Assembly: GCF_000814475.1 (NCBI RefSeq)
Contig: NZ_JSVC01000002.1
Coordinates: 219,655 to 283,654 of the forward strand
DNA: 64,000 nucleotides
Direction: 5' to 3'
DNA from: Flavihumibacter solisilvae
GTDB taxonomy: Bacteria; Bacteroidota; Bacteroidia; Chitinophagales; Chitinophagaceae
The notes below the pieces were generated by a model, which saw only the letters and a list, made by a program, of their open reading frames with translations, was not told where the DNA came from and made no database searches. Both the position numbers and the translations under genes were made by a program. Shown here piece after piece: positions 26,403 to 35,827 of the stretch (positions are counted from its first letter, which is position 1; every line of letters starts with the position of its first letter).

Positions 26403-26888
26403 ATGACAATTTCATTCTCATACGACAGGAAGCAGGTAATCCAGGCACTACGGTATCATTTCTTTACCCGGGTAGAAATAAGGATCCTCGTGATTCTTAT
26501 TAACGTATTTACTATCGCTGCTGCGGTATTGCTTTACCTGAAAAAGATCCAGCCATTCTCTTTCCTTCTTTTCTCAACACTGTGGATGGCGCTGATGCTT
26601 GTGATCTGGCGTATACTCCCCAATAGCATCTATAAACGATCGCACACTTTCCGTGATGAATTCATGATGACCATCAACGAAAATGATGTTACCCTCACGA
26701 CTGAAAGAGGCGTCCAGCACTGGCCCTGGCAGCGTTTCAGCAAGTTCATCGAAACGCCATATTTCTTTCACCTTTATTTTGATAACCGCTCATTCTTTCT
26801 CGTGCCGAAAGACGCTTTTGCAAACATTACCGATCAACAGGAAACAAGAGAACTGCTTCGAAGGAAGATAACGAATAACAGCAGGTGA
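26403..26888 (+). CDS. YcxB-like membrane protein
   Basis: A 161-residue protein with two adjacent membrane helices (about residues 28-70: ILVILINVFTIAAAVLLY and FLLFSTLWMALMLVIW) and a C-terminal soluble domain. That domain has WPWQRFSKFIETPYFFHLYFD and FFLVPKDAF, the pattern of the YcxB-like C-terminal family. Function is unknown. It is probably translated with the PhoD-like gene (six-base gap) and is convergent with gldB. Confidence 0.75.
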   Translation: MTISFSYDRKQVIQALRYHFFTRVEIRILVILINVFTIAAAVLLYLKKIQPFSFLLFSTLWMALMLVIWRILPNSIYKRSHTFRDEFMMTINENDVTLTTERGVQHWPWQRFSKFIETPYFFHLYFDNRSFFLVPKDAFANITDQQETRELLRRKITNNSR

Positions 26889-26911
26889 ATGCACTGCAAT
26901 GCTTTCTGACT

Positions 26912-27952
26912 TTACCTCGGTTTATATTTCGCTGCTTCGAAAATTTCACCTGGTGATAATGCGAGCAGTTGTTCGGGAGTTACGGATGGATTTTTTTCAA
27001 TGTATGCTTCGATGATCCGCATCCCAATCCACTGGCCAATATTGCCTGGTGAAAGGGATGGGAATCCCTGTGTTGTGGGCGCATCACCAATATACATCTG
27101 GATAATGGCAGGTTCGGTACTGTATAAGTGATCATTCTGCAGCAGGAGGTTCCAGATTGTCCCTTCATTTTCGCGGCACCATTCCAGTTGTTTTGACGAG
27201 TATCCTGTAATTATACTGTCGGCAGTTTCCCGGAGCATCCTGGATGTAAGCCACCAGTATTTTCCTTTCCAGATCATTTGCCCGATAAGGGGTTGCGCTT
27301 CACTCCGGTCAGGGTAAATGTCTTCCAAAACAACCTTTACACAATTTGCCGGGATGTATGCTTTTTCAAATCTTTTCGAGATATAAGCCGGGAAAAGCTG
27401 CTGTCCTTCAACCGACGTATAAAAGGGAAAATCCTGCCCGGCATACAACTGGAGACCGATGGCTACAGCGCTTTCTGTAATGGCTGCTCCCGGGGCGTCA
27501 AACGGCCCGAGATAGCTGATGAATTTCGGTACTTCATACCGTGGGAAATAATATTTAATATGCCTGAAGCCACTGTTAAGTTCCTTTTCAACAGCAGACA
27601 GGTCGTCAAATTGTTTTTTTGTAGAAGTGTATACCTGGTAATAACTGGTAAAGAAATGGCGGTTGGCGGAACGCAGAACTTCATTAGTATCATTCATCAG
27701 TCCGGCACCGAGAATATTGGCAGTGAAATCATTTATGAAATAAGGATACCTGGCAGACAGCGTTTTCAGGCCCGAATCAAGTCTGTTTGAATCCAGGGAA
27801 AAGTAATCCCTGTCGAACCTTTCGATATGGGTATCCACTTTGATCCCGGAAACATCCGGACTATTTTTAACGCCACCTTTACAAGCATGGAGGAATAATA
27901 TGCTGAAGACGAGGAGCCTGCTGTATTTCATAAATCCGAAACGTTTGATCAT
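26912..27952 (-). CDS. gldB: Gliding motility lipoprotein GldB
   Basis: A 346-residue lipoprotein with lipobox LHAC (Cys24, or Cys17 if the second ATG at 27931 is used). The body matches GldB: FDRDYFSLD, FGDxN-like HFFTSYYQVY, YLGPFDAPGAAITESAVAIGLQLY and the C-terminal NIGQWIGMRIIEAYIEKNPSVTPEQLL. GldB is required for gliding in Flavobacterium and is widespread in Bacteroidota, including non-gliders, where its role is unclear. It is divergent from nadE. No other gld or spr gene is in the window. Confidence 0.9.
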   Translation of the reverse strand: MIKRFGFMKYSRLLVFSILFLHACKGGVKNSPDVSGIKVDTHIERFDRDYFSLDSNRLDSGLKTLSARYPYFINDFTANILGAGLMNDTNEVLRSANRHFFTSYYQVYTSTKKQFDDLSAVEKELNSGFRHIKYYFPRYEVPKFISYLGPFDAPGAAITESAVAIGLQLYAGQDFPFYTSVEGQQLFPAYISKRFEKAYIPANCVKVVLEDIYPDRSEAQPLIGQMIWKGKYWWLTSRMLRETADSIITGYSSKQLEWCRENEGTIWNLLLQNDHLYSTEPAIIQMYIGDAPTTQGFPSLSPGNIGQWIGMRIIEAYIEKNPSVTPEQLLALSPGEIFEAAKYKPR

Positions 27953-28017
27953 TTGTTTTGTTGTTATACCGTAACGTACATTCGTATCTATAAAGATAAC
28001 CGGGAAAATTTATTCAG

Positions 28018-29727
28018 ATGAAGATCGTACTGGCGCAACAGAATTATCATATCGGGAATTTCAGTGCAAATACTGCAAAGATCATTAAGGCCATTAGGGA
28101 GGCCCGGTCAGCGGGAGCAGACATGGTTGTTTTTTCCGAACTGTGTGTTTGCGGGTACCCACCCCGCGACTTCCTCGAGTTTGAAGATTTCATCGACCAG
28201 TGTTACCTGTCAATCGATGAGATCAGGGCATATACACAGGATATAGCAGTTATTGTCGGCGCCCCGCAGCGAAACGCAGTAAGCGAAGGGAAAGACCTCT
28301 TCAATGCCGCATGGTTTCTTTATGAAGGAGAGGTTAAGGCTGTTGCGCACAAGACCTGCCTGCCAACTTACGACGTGTTTGATGAATACCGTTACTTCGA
28401 GCCGGGATATTCCTGGAATGTAATCCCGTTCAAGGGCCGACGAATCGCCCTCACCATCTGTGAAGATATCTGGGCATTAAGCGAAAATCCCCTTTATCGC
28501 GTGAGTCCGATGGATGAACTCATGAAACAGCAGCCGGACCTGATGATCAATATTTCTGCTTCACCTTTTGATTATGATCATGATGAAGACCGGAAGGAAA
28601 TCGTAAAAGCGAATGTGTTGAAATATGGTTTGCCAATGCTCTATTGCAACTGCGTTGGATCACAGACGGAAGTAGTCTTCGATGGTGGAAGTGTATATTA
28701 CAATGCGAAAGGCGAGCTGCTAAAAGAAATGAAATATTTCGAAGAAGATACCGGGTTAATAGATTTGAACGAGCGCGATCATCAGCAATCTGCTCACGAC
28801 GTGGAGTTGAAAAAACTGGATAAGGAAATGCGGGTTTCAAAAGTGACAGATCCGGACAAGGTGATTGATTATCTGACGGACCAAAGAAATATCGCCCAGA
28901 TCTATGATGCCCTCATCCTTGGCATCAGGGATTACTTCAGTAAAATGGGCTTTAACAAAGCCATCCTTGGAAGCAGTGGAGGAATTGACAGTGCAGTTAC
29001 CCTCGCCATTGCGTGCGATGCATTGGGAAAAGACAATGTAAGGGCTGTGCTGATGCCTTCGCAGTATTCGACTACTCATTCTGTTTCTGATGCAGAACAG
29101 CTGAGTATTAACCTGGGCAATCCTTATGATATTATTCCAATCAGGCAGGTATTTGATTCCTTTATGGAAACACTGGAACCTGTATTTGGTGAGTTGCCTT
29201 TCAGTGTGGCAGAAGAGAATCTGCAGAGCCGCACGCGTGGTAACCTGCTCATGGCTATCGCCAACAAGTTTGGATACATACTATTGAACACTTCCAATAA
29301 AAGCGAACTGGCGACAGGATATGGCACCTTGTATGGTGACATGGCTGGTGGTCTCAGTGTACTCGGTGATGTATATAAAATGCAGGTGTTTGCACTCGCC
29401 CGTTATATCAACAGGAACGGAGAGATTATCCCGGGCAATATCATCACCAAACCACCGTCGGCGGAATTGCGCCCCGGGCAAAAGGACAGCGACAGCCTGC
29501 CCGAGTATGATTTGCTTGATAAAGTATTGTATCAGTATATCGAGCGTTTCCAGGGGCCACAGGAGATCATTGCGATGGGTGTTGATGCCGCCCTGGTTAA
29601 CAGGGTCCTAAAGCTTGTGAACACAAATGAATACAAGCGTAACCAGTTCTGTCCTATCATCCGCGTGAGTTCAAAAGCATTCGGCGTAGGAAGAAGATTG
29701 CCGATCGTAGGAAAATATTTAAGCTAG
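28018..29727 (+). CDS. nadE: Glutamine-dependent NAD+ synthetase
   Basis: A 569-residue two-domain enzyme that amidates nicotinate adenine dinucleotide to NAD+, the last step of NAD synthesis. The N-terminal nitrilase-like glutaminase domain has its Glu in FSELCVCGYPP (about residue 41), Lys in AHKTCLP (about 112) and Cys in TICEDIW (about 147). The synthetase domain has the PP-loop LGSSGGIDSAV (about 319-329) and NTSNKSELATGYGTLYGDM. This is the ammonia-from-glutamine form. It is monocistronic with a hairpin terminator. Confidence 0.96.
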   Translation: MKIVLAQQNYHIGNFSANTAKIIKAIREARSAGADMVVFSELCVCGYPPRDFLEFEDFIDQCYLSIDEIRAYTQDIAVIVGAPQRNAVSEGKDLFNAAWFLYEGEVKAVAHKTCLPTYDVFDEYRYFEPGYSWNVIPFKGRRIALTICEDIWALSENPLYRVSPMDELMKQQPDLMINISASPFDYDHDEDRKEIVKANVLKYGLPMLYCNCVGSQTEVVFDGGSVYYNAKGELLKEMKYFEEDTGLIDLNERDHQQSAHDVELKKLDKEMRVSKVTDPDKVIDYLTDQRNIAQIYDALILGIRDYFSKMGFNKAILGSSGGIDSAVTLAIACDALGKDNVRAVLMPSQYSTTHSVSDAEQLSINLGNPYDIIPIRQVFDSFMETLEPVFGELPFSVAEENLQSRTRGNLLMAIANKFGYILLNTSNKSELATGYGTLYGDMAGGLSVLGDVYKMQVFALARYINRNGEIIPGNIITKPPSAELRPGQKDSDSLPEYDLLDKVLYQYIERFQGPQEIIAMGVDAALVNRVLKLVNTNEYKRNQFCPIIRVSSKAFGVGRRLPIVGKYLS

Positions 29728-29757
29728 GTGTAAAGTCGTCAACCCCATAAAAATTGT

Positions 29758-29789
29758 AGCCCCCGTATAGAAATACAGGGGCTCTGTTT
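29758..29789 (+). terminator. Probable terminator of nadE
   Basis: Eleven-bp arms (29758-29768 and 29773-29783, one mismatch) enclose AGAA and are followed by CTGTTT. Confidence 0.65.
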
Positions 29790-29839
29790 ATGAAATCAGC
29801 AGATAAAAACTTAATGCAGGATTGATGTAATCAGATGAA

Positions 29840-30316
29840 TCAATGAATCAGTTTGATATGGAGGCGAACATTCGCCTGTGTGTCCGGATCAACGACATCA
29901 ATATACGTTTCAAGCGTACTGGCGTCGAGGGTTTTGATCGTCATATCCCCTGTTAACAGTGAATTGGGAATGGACACATTCAATATAGTTTCATTCGATT
30001 TGAAAGCCCAGGTAAAGTCGGTGGTTTGAGGATCGGCAGGATCACACTTTAAAGTGCCCTGGTCAGCTATACCGGTGCCACCGGTTTTGAAAGTGAACTT
30101 ATCGTCCTTATCACAATCTTCCAGGGGATAAGGAAAGTCTACTGTCCCGTTCTTGTCGATATCCAGTCCCACAGTTGAGATTTTCCATACCTGTGCGGTA
30201 AGTAATTCAGTTTTTGATTTGGAAGAGGGTTCGTCGTTATCCTTCCCGCAAGAGAGCATGGCCAGAGAAAACAAGCAACCTAAAAAAAGCAAGGGACTCC
30301 GCATGCTTTTGATCAT
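29840..30316 (-). CDS. Lipocalin-like lipoprotein
   Basis: About 158 residues beginning MIKSMRSPLLFLGCLFSLAMLSC; the lipobox Cys is within LSCGKDND. A second ATG at 30304 is equally possible. The mature part opens with LLTAQVWKISTVGLDIDKNG and continues with alternating strands (FTFKTGGTGIADQG, FTWAFKSNETILNV, TIKTLDASTLETYI), resembling the small lipocalin-like domain proteins common in Bacteroidota. The frame upstream to 30427 is not similar and is discarded. It is divergent from the moxR gene; the ligand is unknown. Confidence 0.75.
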   Translation of the reverse strand: MIKSMRSPLLFLGCLFSLAMLSCGKDNDEPSSKSKTELLTAQVWKISTVGLDIDKNGTVDFPYPLEDCDKDDKFTFKTGGTGIADQGTLKCDPADPQTTDFTWAFKSNETILNVSIPNSLLTGDMTIKTLDASTLETYIDVVDPDTQANVRLHIKLIH

Positions 30317-30460
30317 AAGGGTGGATTTTGCCTTTAATAACAGGAAAAAGGGTATTTTATTGTGCCGGCAAAAAAATATTAGTCCCCGAAATGATTTTGA
30401 ATACATTGGCAGAGGAATTGCAAGCATAGAGTTCGTATTTTACATTATTAAAGTTACACT

Positions 30461-31462
30461 ATGTTACCTACTTCGGAGGATATCCGTCAGCTGAATGAAA
30501 AGATACAATATCAGGGCGAATTCATAGATCGCCTGCGTGATGAAGTGGGAAGGGTAATCGTTGGCCAGCACCATATGCTTGACCGCTTGCTTATCGGCTT
30601 ACTGAGTAATGGGCATGTATTGCTTGAAGGTGTGCCCGGACTCGCAAAAACACTCACCATAAAATCCCTGGCACAGGCCATAGATGCGCGTTTCAGCAGG
30701 ATCCAGTTTACACCGGACCTGCTCCCTGCAGACGTTATAGGAACCATGATCTACCACCAGCAGAAAAATGAATTCGTGGTGCGGAAGGGACCCATTTTTG
30801 CCAATTTCATCCTCGCGGATGAGATCAACCGGGCCCCGGCCAAGGTGCAAAGTGCCCTGCTTGAAGCCATGCAGGAAAGGCAGGTGACGATAGGTGATAA
30901 CACTTATCCATTGGAAGAACCATTCCTCGTACTTGCGACCCAGAACCCTCTCGAACAGGAAGGTACCTATCCGCTTCCCGAAGCGCAGGTAGACCGTTTC
31001 ATAATGAAGGTTATTGTGGGTTATCCGTCAAAGCAGGAAGAACAACTGATCATCAGGCAGAATGTCCAGGGATTCAAGACGCCGAAGATCCAGCAGGTTG
31101 TCGGGATGCGTGAAATGATCGAAGCGAAAGACCTGGCGCGAAAGGTTTATATGGATGAAAAAATAGAGCAGTATATCCTTGATATTGTTTTCGCTACAAG
31201 ACAACCGGAACAATATGGCCTGAGTAAACTAAAGCCACTGATTTCCTATGGCGGGTCACCACGTGCCAGCATTAACCTGGCACTGGCTTCCAAAGCCTAC
31301 GCATACCTGTCGAAGCGTGCCTTCGTTATTCCGGACGATGTGAAAGCGATCGCGAAAGATGTCTTGCGGCACCGCCTTGGTCTTACTTATGAAGCAGAAG
31401 CGGAAAACGTGAACGTTGAGCAGGTTGTCGAAGATATTCTCAAAACAATACAGGTGCCTTGA
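30461..31462 (+). CDS. MoxR-family AAA+ ATPase
   Basis: A 333-residue chaperone-like ATPase. Walker A is GVPGLAKT (about residues 57-64), Walker [12 protein letters not shown] (about 115-125), sensor 1 LATQNP and the C-terminal lid [16 protein letters not shown]. MoxR proteins act with DUF58 and von Willebrand A proteins to mature or insert metals and cofactors in partner proteins. The next three genes are exactly those partners. It opens a compact run ending with rsgA and is divergent from the lipocalin-like gene. Confidence 0.93.
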   Translation: MLPTSEDIRQLNEKIQYQGEFIDRLRDEVGRVIVGQHHMLDRLLIGLLSNGHVLLEGVPGLAKTLTIKSLAQAIDARFSRIQFTPDLLPADVIGTMIYHQQKNEFVVRKGPIFANFILADEINRAPAKVQSALLEAMQERQVTIGDNTYPLEEPFLVLATQNPLEQEGTYPLPEAQVDRFIMKVIVGYPSKQEEQLIIRQNVQGFKTPKIQQVVGMREMIEAKDLARKVYMDEKIEQYILDIVFATRQPEQYGLSKLKPLISYGGSPRASINLALASKAYAYLSKRAFVIPDDVKAIAKDVLRHRLGLTYEAEAENVNVEQVVEDILKTIQVP

Positions 31463-31472
31463 GAGAGTTCTC

Positions 31473-31504
31473 ATTCACTCATTGACAAATTCACATATTC
31501 ACTT
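31473..31504 (+). repeat. Octanucleotide array (ATTSACnn), four units
   Basis: Four consecutive 8-base units: ATTCACTC (31473-31480), ATTGACAA, ATTCACAT and ATTCACTT (31497-31504). The last base overlaps the TTG start of the DUF58 gene. Similar arrays occur at 40822-40902 and 48831-48862. Confidence 0.6.
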
Positions 31505-32373
31505 TGTTAACCACTTCACAGATACTAAAAAAGGTAAAGGAACTTGAGATCAAGAGCAAGCGCCTGACACGTCACCTGTTTACAGGTGAGTATCACAGTG
31601 CGTTCAAAGGCCGTGGCATGTCATTCAAGGAAGTGCGGGAATATACCGCAGGTGATGACATCAGGTTTATAGACTGGAATGTATCCGCCCGTTTCAATCA
31701 TCCTTTCAGCAAGCTGTTTGAAGAAGAAAGGGAACTTACAATGATGCTTCTTGCTGACATCAGTGCCAGCTCGTTGTTTGGAACAGTGCTCGCCAGGAAA
31801 AAGGATATGGTTACCGAGATAGGTGCCGTGCTGGGATTCTCGGCAATCAGTAACAATGACAAAGTGGGCAGCGTCCTGTTCAGTGAAGACATCGAAAAAT
31901 ACATCCCGCCAAAAAAGGGAAGGGACCATGGTCTGTATATAGTTCGGGAATTGCTTACCCGCGAAGGAAAAAAGAAAGGTACTGATATCTCTCGGGCACT
32001 GCGTTATCTCAACAATACGACCAGGCAGAAATGTATTGTGTTTGTCCTCAGCGATTTTCTTGATCCGGGTTTTGCGGATGCATTAAGGGTCGCCGGTAAG
32101 AAACACGATGTGATTGGTATTAAAGTATATGACCCGATGGATATGCAACTTCCCGATGCCGGTGTCCTTGAAATAGAAGACGCTGAAAGCGGACAGGTAG
32201 CCAGGATCGATACCTCTGACTACCTGGTAAGGAAAGCACACCAGGACGCTTTTTTCCGGCACTCGGAATGGTGTAAGCAGGTATTCACCCGTGCAGGGTG
32301 CGACTTGCTGCACATCTCCACAAAAGAAGACTACGTTAAAGTGTTACAGAAATTTTTTATCGGAAGAACCTAG
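31504..32373 (+). CDS. DUF58 domain protein
   Basis: A 289-residue protein. The N-terminal LTTSQILKKVKELEIKSKRLTRHLFTGEYHSAFKGRG and FKEVREYTAGDDIRFIDWNVSARF are the DUF58 hallmark, and the rest is a von Willebrand A-like fold. The start is taken as TTG at 31504, because MLTTSQ at exactly this point matches the usual family start and no ATG is near. DUF58 proteins work with MoxR and BatA-like proteins in envelope stress or protein maturation; the mechanism is not settled. The next ATG lies eight bases past its stop. Confidence 0.9.
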   Translation: MLTTSQILKKVKELEIKSKRLTRHLFTGEYHSAFKGRGMSFKEVREYTAGDDIRFIDWNVSARFNHPFSKLFEEERELTMMLLADISASSLFGTVLARKKDMVTEIGAVLGFSAISNNDKVGSVLFSEDIEKYIPPKKGRDHGLYIVRELLTREGKKKGTDISRALRYLNNTTRQKCIVFVLSDFLDPGFADALRVAGKKHDVIGIKVYDPMDMQLPDAGVLEIEDAESGQVARIDTSDYLVRKAHQDAFFRHSEWCKQVFTRAGCDLLHISTKEDYVKVLQKFFIGRT

Positions 32374-32381
32374 ATCGGAAT

Positions 32382-33302
32382 ATGCGATTCAGCAGGAAAG
32401 AAACAATTGTGACTATCATATTCACCCTGTCATGCACCATGTTATATGCGCAGCAGGTGCGGGTGAAAGCTTCCGTTAACCGGGACCGTATCCTTATCGG
32501 CGAACCAATCGTTCTCCAGCTTGAAGCTGAACTTCCGGAAGGAGAATCATACACCTGGTTCCGCCTGGATTCCATCGATCATTTTGAATGGCTGGCAAAA
32601 GGTTCTGTTGATACCCTTGATGCGGTACAGGGAAAACTGTATAAACAACTGGTAACTATCACCTCATTTGATTCGGGCAGCTGGACCATTCCCAGGCTTT
32701 CCCTCCAGGTGAAGAACAGCAGTTACCTTACAGATTCCATACCAGTAAGTGTTGAATACAGCAACGCCGATCCCAACAAGCCTTATCATGATATCCGGGA
32801 TATTATCGAAGTGCCGGCTGCTGAAACCAACAAGGTTAATTATATAATTGCGATTGTGACATTGCTCGCAATAGCTGGGCTGATCTACCTGCTTACCAGG
32901 AAAAAGAAAGAAAAAGTTGAGGCCAAAATTCCGACAGGTCCTGTAATGACAGCCTACGAGAAGGCATTGTCTTTATTGTCTGCGCTTAAACCAAGACTGA
33001 TGCAGAGCAACGGGCACGTAAAAAATCTGTATATCGAATTGAATGACATTCTTCGCGATTATTTCCGTGAAGAAAAACTGGTGTTGGAACCGGACAGTAC
33101 AAATGATCAGCTTGTGGTCAGGATAAAACGATATATCAATAAAGAACAGGCAATCCGTCTCGCGCAGTCACTCAGATTGGTAGATGCAGTTAAATTTGCA
33201 AAATATCAGCCGTCATCCGGTGAAAATGAAGAAGTGTTGAATTCAGTTCAGCATGCAATTGAAGGAATCAATGAGCAAATTCATCAAAAACAAACCAATT
33301 GA
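32382..33302 (+). CDS. BatD-like membrane protein of the moxR cluster
   Basis: A 306-residue protein with signal peptide (ending CTMLYAQ) and a periplasmic beta-rich domain (about 25-150) similar in style to BatD. One membrane helix follows (IIAIVTLLAIAGLIYLLT, about 152-170), then a cytoplasmic helical domain (EKALSLLSALKP, LNDILRDYFREEKLVLEPD). The position between DUF58 and BatA genes is the usual one. The stop TGA overlaps the next gene's TTG start by four bases (TTGA). Similarity to BatD is structural rather than strong, so the role is inferred from context. Confidence 0.75.
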   Translation: MRFSRKETIVTIIFTLSCTMLYAQQVRVKASVNRDRILIGEPIVLQLEAELPEGESYTWFRLDSIDHFEWLAKGSVDTLDAVQGKLYKQLVTITSFDSGSWTIPRLSLQVKNSSYLTDSIPVSVEYSNADPNKPYHDIRDIIEVPAAETNKVNYIIAIVTLLAIAGLIYLLTRKKKEKVEAKIPTGPVMTAYEKALSLLSALKPRLMQSNGHVKNLYIELNDILRDYFREEKLVLEPDSTNDQLVVRIKRYINKEQAIRLAQSLRLVDAVKFAKYQPSSGENEEVLNSVQHAIEGINEQIHQKQTN

Positions 33303-34309
33303 TCACCCGGTATTTTGAAAGTGTGGATTTTGCATGGCCCTGGGTCATGTCGCTGCTTGTGATCATTCCACTGCTTGGCTGGTGGTATTGGAAAAAGCAC
33401 AGCTCCCTGGCGGGTACTCTGCTGGTTTCCACGACACAATCCATTTCGACGAATAACAGGGGATGGAAAACCAGGCTCGCACACTTTCCTTTCGTGTTAA
33501 GGTTGCTTACGCTTGCCTGCGTTATTATGGCTCTGGCGCGTCCTCAAACAAGATTTGATGAAGAACAGGTTAGCGGGGAAGGGGTGGATATCATCATTTG
33601 CATTGATGTCAGCGGAAGTATGCTTGCGCAGGACTTTACCCCGAACAGGCTTGAAGCGGCAAAGGAAGTAGCTGCACGTTTCGTTGATACACGCAAAACA
33701 GACAGGATAGGAGTCGTAATCTTCTCAGGCGAAAGCTTCACCTTATGTCCATTGACTACCGATAAATCTGTCATTAAGACCCAGCTCTACGGTATCCAGA
33801 GCGGATTGCTTGAAGATGGTACTGCGATAGGGTCAGGGCTTGCAACGAGTGCCGACCGCCTTCGTGTCAGCAAGGCCAAAAGCAAGGTCGTTATTCTGCT
33901 GACCGATGGAGAGAACAATGGTGGCCAGATTCCTCCTGTTACTGCAAAAGAGATTGCCAAAAAAATCGGCATTAAAGTATATACAATAGGAGTGGGTACA
34001 GAAGGGTATGCGCCAATACCTGTACAGGCTTCTGACGGCTCTATTGTAATGCAAAGGGAAAAAGTGAACATCGATGAAAAGCTGCTCACCCAGATCGCGA
34101 ATGAAACCGGTGGAAAATATTTCCGTGCGCAGGATAATGAAGGTCTCGAACAGGTATATGCGGAAATTGACAAGCTTGAGAAATCCACGATTGAAGTCAC
34201 TGCCATCCGCAGATATACCGAACGATTCCTTCCGCTTGTTATAGCAGCGCTATTTTTTCTCATGCTCGAATGGGTCCTGCGCTTTACGGTCTTAAAAAAA
34301 TTCCCATGA
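33299..34309 (+). CDS. batA: BatA-like von Willebrand factor A membrane protein
   Basis: A 336-residue protein with membrane helices near the N terminus (about 14-30 and 60-78), a central VWA domain and a C-terminal helix (FLPLVIAALFFLMLEWVL). The metal-ion-dependent adhesion site is IDVSGSM (about residues 101-107), with T in PLTTDKS and D in LLTDGENN. Bacteroides aerotolerance (Bat) proteins have this layout. The start is TTG at 33299 overlapping the previous stop, and the stop overlaps the rsgA ATG (ATGA). A separate BatB gene is absent. Confidence 0.88.
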   Translation: MITRYFESVDFAWPWVMSLLVIIPLLGWWYWKKHSSLAGTLLVSTTQSISTNNRGWKTRLAHFPFVLRLLTLACVIMALARPQTRFDEEQVSGEGVDIIICIDVSGSMLAQDFTPNRLEAAKEVAARFVDTRKTDRIGVVIFSGESFTLCPLTTDKSVIKTQLYGIQSGLLEDGTAIGSGLATSADRLRVSKAKSKVVILLTDGENNGGQIPPVTAKEIAKKIGIKVYTIGVGTEGYAPIPVQASDGSIVMQREKVNIDEKLLTQIANETGGKYFRAQDNEGLEQVYAEIDKLEKSTIEVTAIRRYTERFLPLVIAALFFLMLEWVLRFTVLKKFP

Positions 34310-35235
34310 TCAAAGCAAGAGTGTATAAGTCCACCGGCAGCTGGTATATCCTGAAAGACGAGACCGGAAAGCAATTCAACGGACGGATCAAGGGAGTGTT
34401 CAAGATCGGCGACATTACGTCGACTAACCCGCTTGCTGTCGGCGATTGGGTGGATGCGGAAATGGAGAATGAAAAGGAAGACAGTGTGATCATCACATCT
34501 ATCTACGACAGGGAAAATTATATCACGCGCACATCTCCACACCGTAAAGTTCAGCACCATATCATTGCCGCTAACCTTGACCAGGCACTGTTGTTTGCAA
34601 CTCTGAAGGAACCGCGTACATCACAGGGATTTATCGACAGGTTTCTTGTAACAGCTGAAGCTTATCATATACCTGCAATTCTTGTTTTTAATAAAGCTGA
34701 TCTTTACAGGAAGAAGGAAACAGACAAATATGCGCATCTTGAATCGGTATATTCAGATATAGGCTACCGCGTGGAACTGATCAGTGTGAAAGAACATAAA
34801 GGCATTGAAGCTGTAAGAGACATTCTGCAGAACAAAACAACATTGATCAGTGGTCATTCGGGTGTGGGTAAGTCCACATTCATCAATGCTGTTTTCCCGG
34901 AAATGGCTTTACGCACACAGGAGGTGAGTGAATGGAGTGGTAAAGGAATGCACACGACCACATTTGCAGAAATGTTTGACCTTCCGGACGGAGGACGTAT
35001 TATTGATACGCCGGGTATAAGGGAACTGGGCCTGGTAGGCATTACCAGGCAGGAATTGTCACACTATTTTCCGGAAATGCGGAAAGTGCTTAACGATTGC
35101 CAGTTCAACAACTGCCTTCATATGAATGAACCGGGGTGTGCTGTTAAAGCAGCTGTCAGTAACGATACAATTGACATAGACCGCTATGTCAGCTATTGCA
35201 CCATACTGGACTCAATAGATGAAAAAGATTACTGA
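34306..35235 (+). CDS. rsgA: Small-subunit maturation GTPase RsgA
   Basis: A 309-residue circularly permuted GTPase that checks late 30S assembly. An OB-fold domain comes first. G4 NKAD (about 128) precedes G1 GHSGVGKST (about 184-192) and G3 DTPG (about 234), the permuted order that defines RsgA. A C-terminal zinc domain has Cys/His in CQFNNCLHMNEPGC (about 264-277). The ATG at 34306 (MIKARVYKSTGSWY) overlaps the BatA stop by four bases, so the two are translationally coupled. The frame continues upstream inside BatA but without similarity. Confidence 0.95.
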   Translation: MIKARVYKSTGSWYILKDETGKQFNGRIKGVFKIGDITSTNPLAVGDWVDAEMENEKEDSVIITSIYDRENYITRTSPHRKVQHHIIAANLDQALLFATLKEPRTSQGFIDRFLVTAEAYHIPAILVFNKADLYRKKETDKYAHLESVYSDIGYRVELISVKEHKGIEAVRDILQNKTTLISGHSGVGKSTFINAVFPEMALRTQEVSEWSGKGMHTTTFAEMFDLPDGGRIIDTPGIRELGLVGITRQELSHYFPEMRKVLNDCQFNNCLHMNEPGCAVKAAVSNDTIDIDRYVSYCTILDSIDEKDY

Positions 35236-35243
35236 AGGACAGG

Positions 35244-35576
35244 TCAGCTGATGAACTTTTTAGCAGTATTGATCAACAGTCTTGATTCCAGGAACTGCGC
35301 CACATCAGATACAGCCTTGTTGTGATTAGCCAGGGCTTTGCTTACCTTTTGCGGATAAAGGCAGATCCCGGTATAGATGTTATAATGCAGGCTGAGCGGA
35401 TTTCCACGGTAGTTAAAATCCCAGATCAGGGAATCGAAATCGTCAACCTTGTTACTGAACCTTACTTTAAGTCCTTCGGCAAGCAGGTTAGCTACTTCAT
35501 AAAATCGTTTAAGTCCGCCATCTTCATCAATTACGGCTTCAGTGAAACCATCATGGGTGTGGAGTACGGGGCACAT
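35244..35576 (-). CDS. Hypothetical protein, 110 residues
   Basis: A small soluble protein starting MCPVLHTHDGFTEAV (ATG 35576), with FYEVANLLAEGLKVRFSNKVDDFDSLIWDFNYRGNPLSLHYNIYTG in its core and a helical C terminus. The mix of helix, acidic strand and aromatic strand suggests a compact alpha/beta fold, but I do not recognise the family with confidence. It is the last gene of a probable minus-strand operon after the gamma-carbonic anhydrase and the 56-residue lipoprotein, and convergent with rsgA (eight bases apart). Confidence 0.75.
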   Translation of the reverse strand: MCPVLHTHDGFTEAVIDEDGGLKRFYEVANLLAEGLKVRFSNKVDDFDSLIWDFNYRGNPLSLHYNIYTGICLYPQKVSKALANHNKAVSDVAQFLESRLLINTAKKFIS

Positions 35577-35610
35577 ATGTGTAGGATTTAGGTAACGGAT
35601 CAAAAAGGCA

Positions 35611-35781
35611 CTAAGCCTTAAACTTCTTCGCTTTCGGCACTTTTTCGCCGTTGAGCAGCCTTTCCGCACCCACATTTTTCCCATTGCTGGGACAACCGGA
35701 TTTACGCGACGCATTGCATGAGATCAATACGCAGGCAAATGCGAAGGTTAATAACAAGGCTCCTGACCGGGTGAATTTCAT
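35611..35781 (-). CDS. Small basic lipoprotein, 56 residues
   Basis: Starts MKFTRSGALLLTFAFACVLISC (ATG 35781) with lipobox LISC at Cys22. The mature 35 residues include CPSNGKNVGAERLLNGE and end in the strongly basic KVPKAKKFKA. It lies between the carbonic anhydrase homologue (46 bases upstream) and the 110-residue gene (34 bases downstream). Function is unknown. The longer frame to 35937 overlaps the neighbour and shows no signal peptide, so it is not used. Confidence 0.7.
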   Translation of the reverse strand: MKFTRSGALLLTFAFACVLISCNASRKSGCPSNGKNVGAERLLNGEKVPKAKKFKA

Positions 35782-35827
35782 ATCACTTTTATTTAGAAAC
35801 GAATAAGTCATGAAAATAGTATGCCAG

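Noticed and set aside
33787..34560. A 257-codon open frame on the minus strand opposite BatA and rsgA
   Set aside because: It is antisense to two well-supported genes with conserved motifs, has no signal, domain or promoter of its own, and its composition reflects the codons of the other strand.
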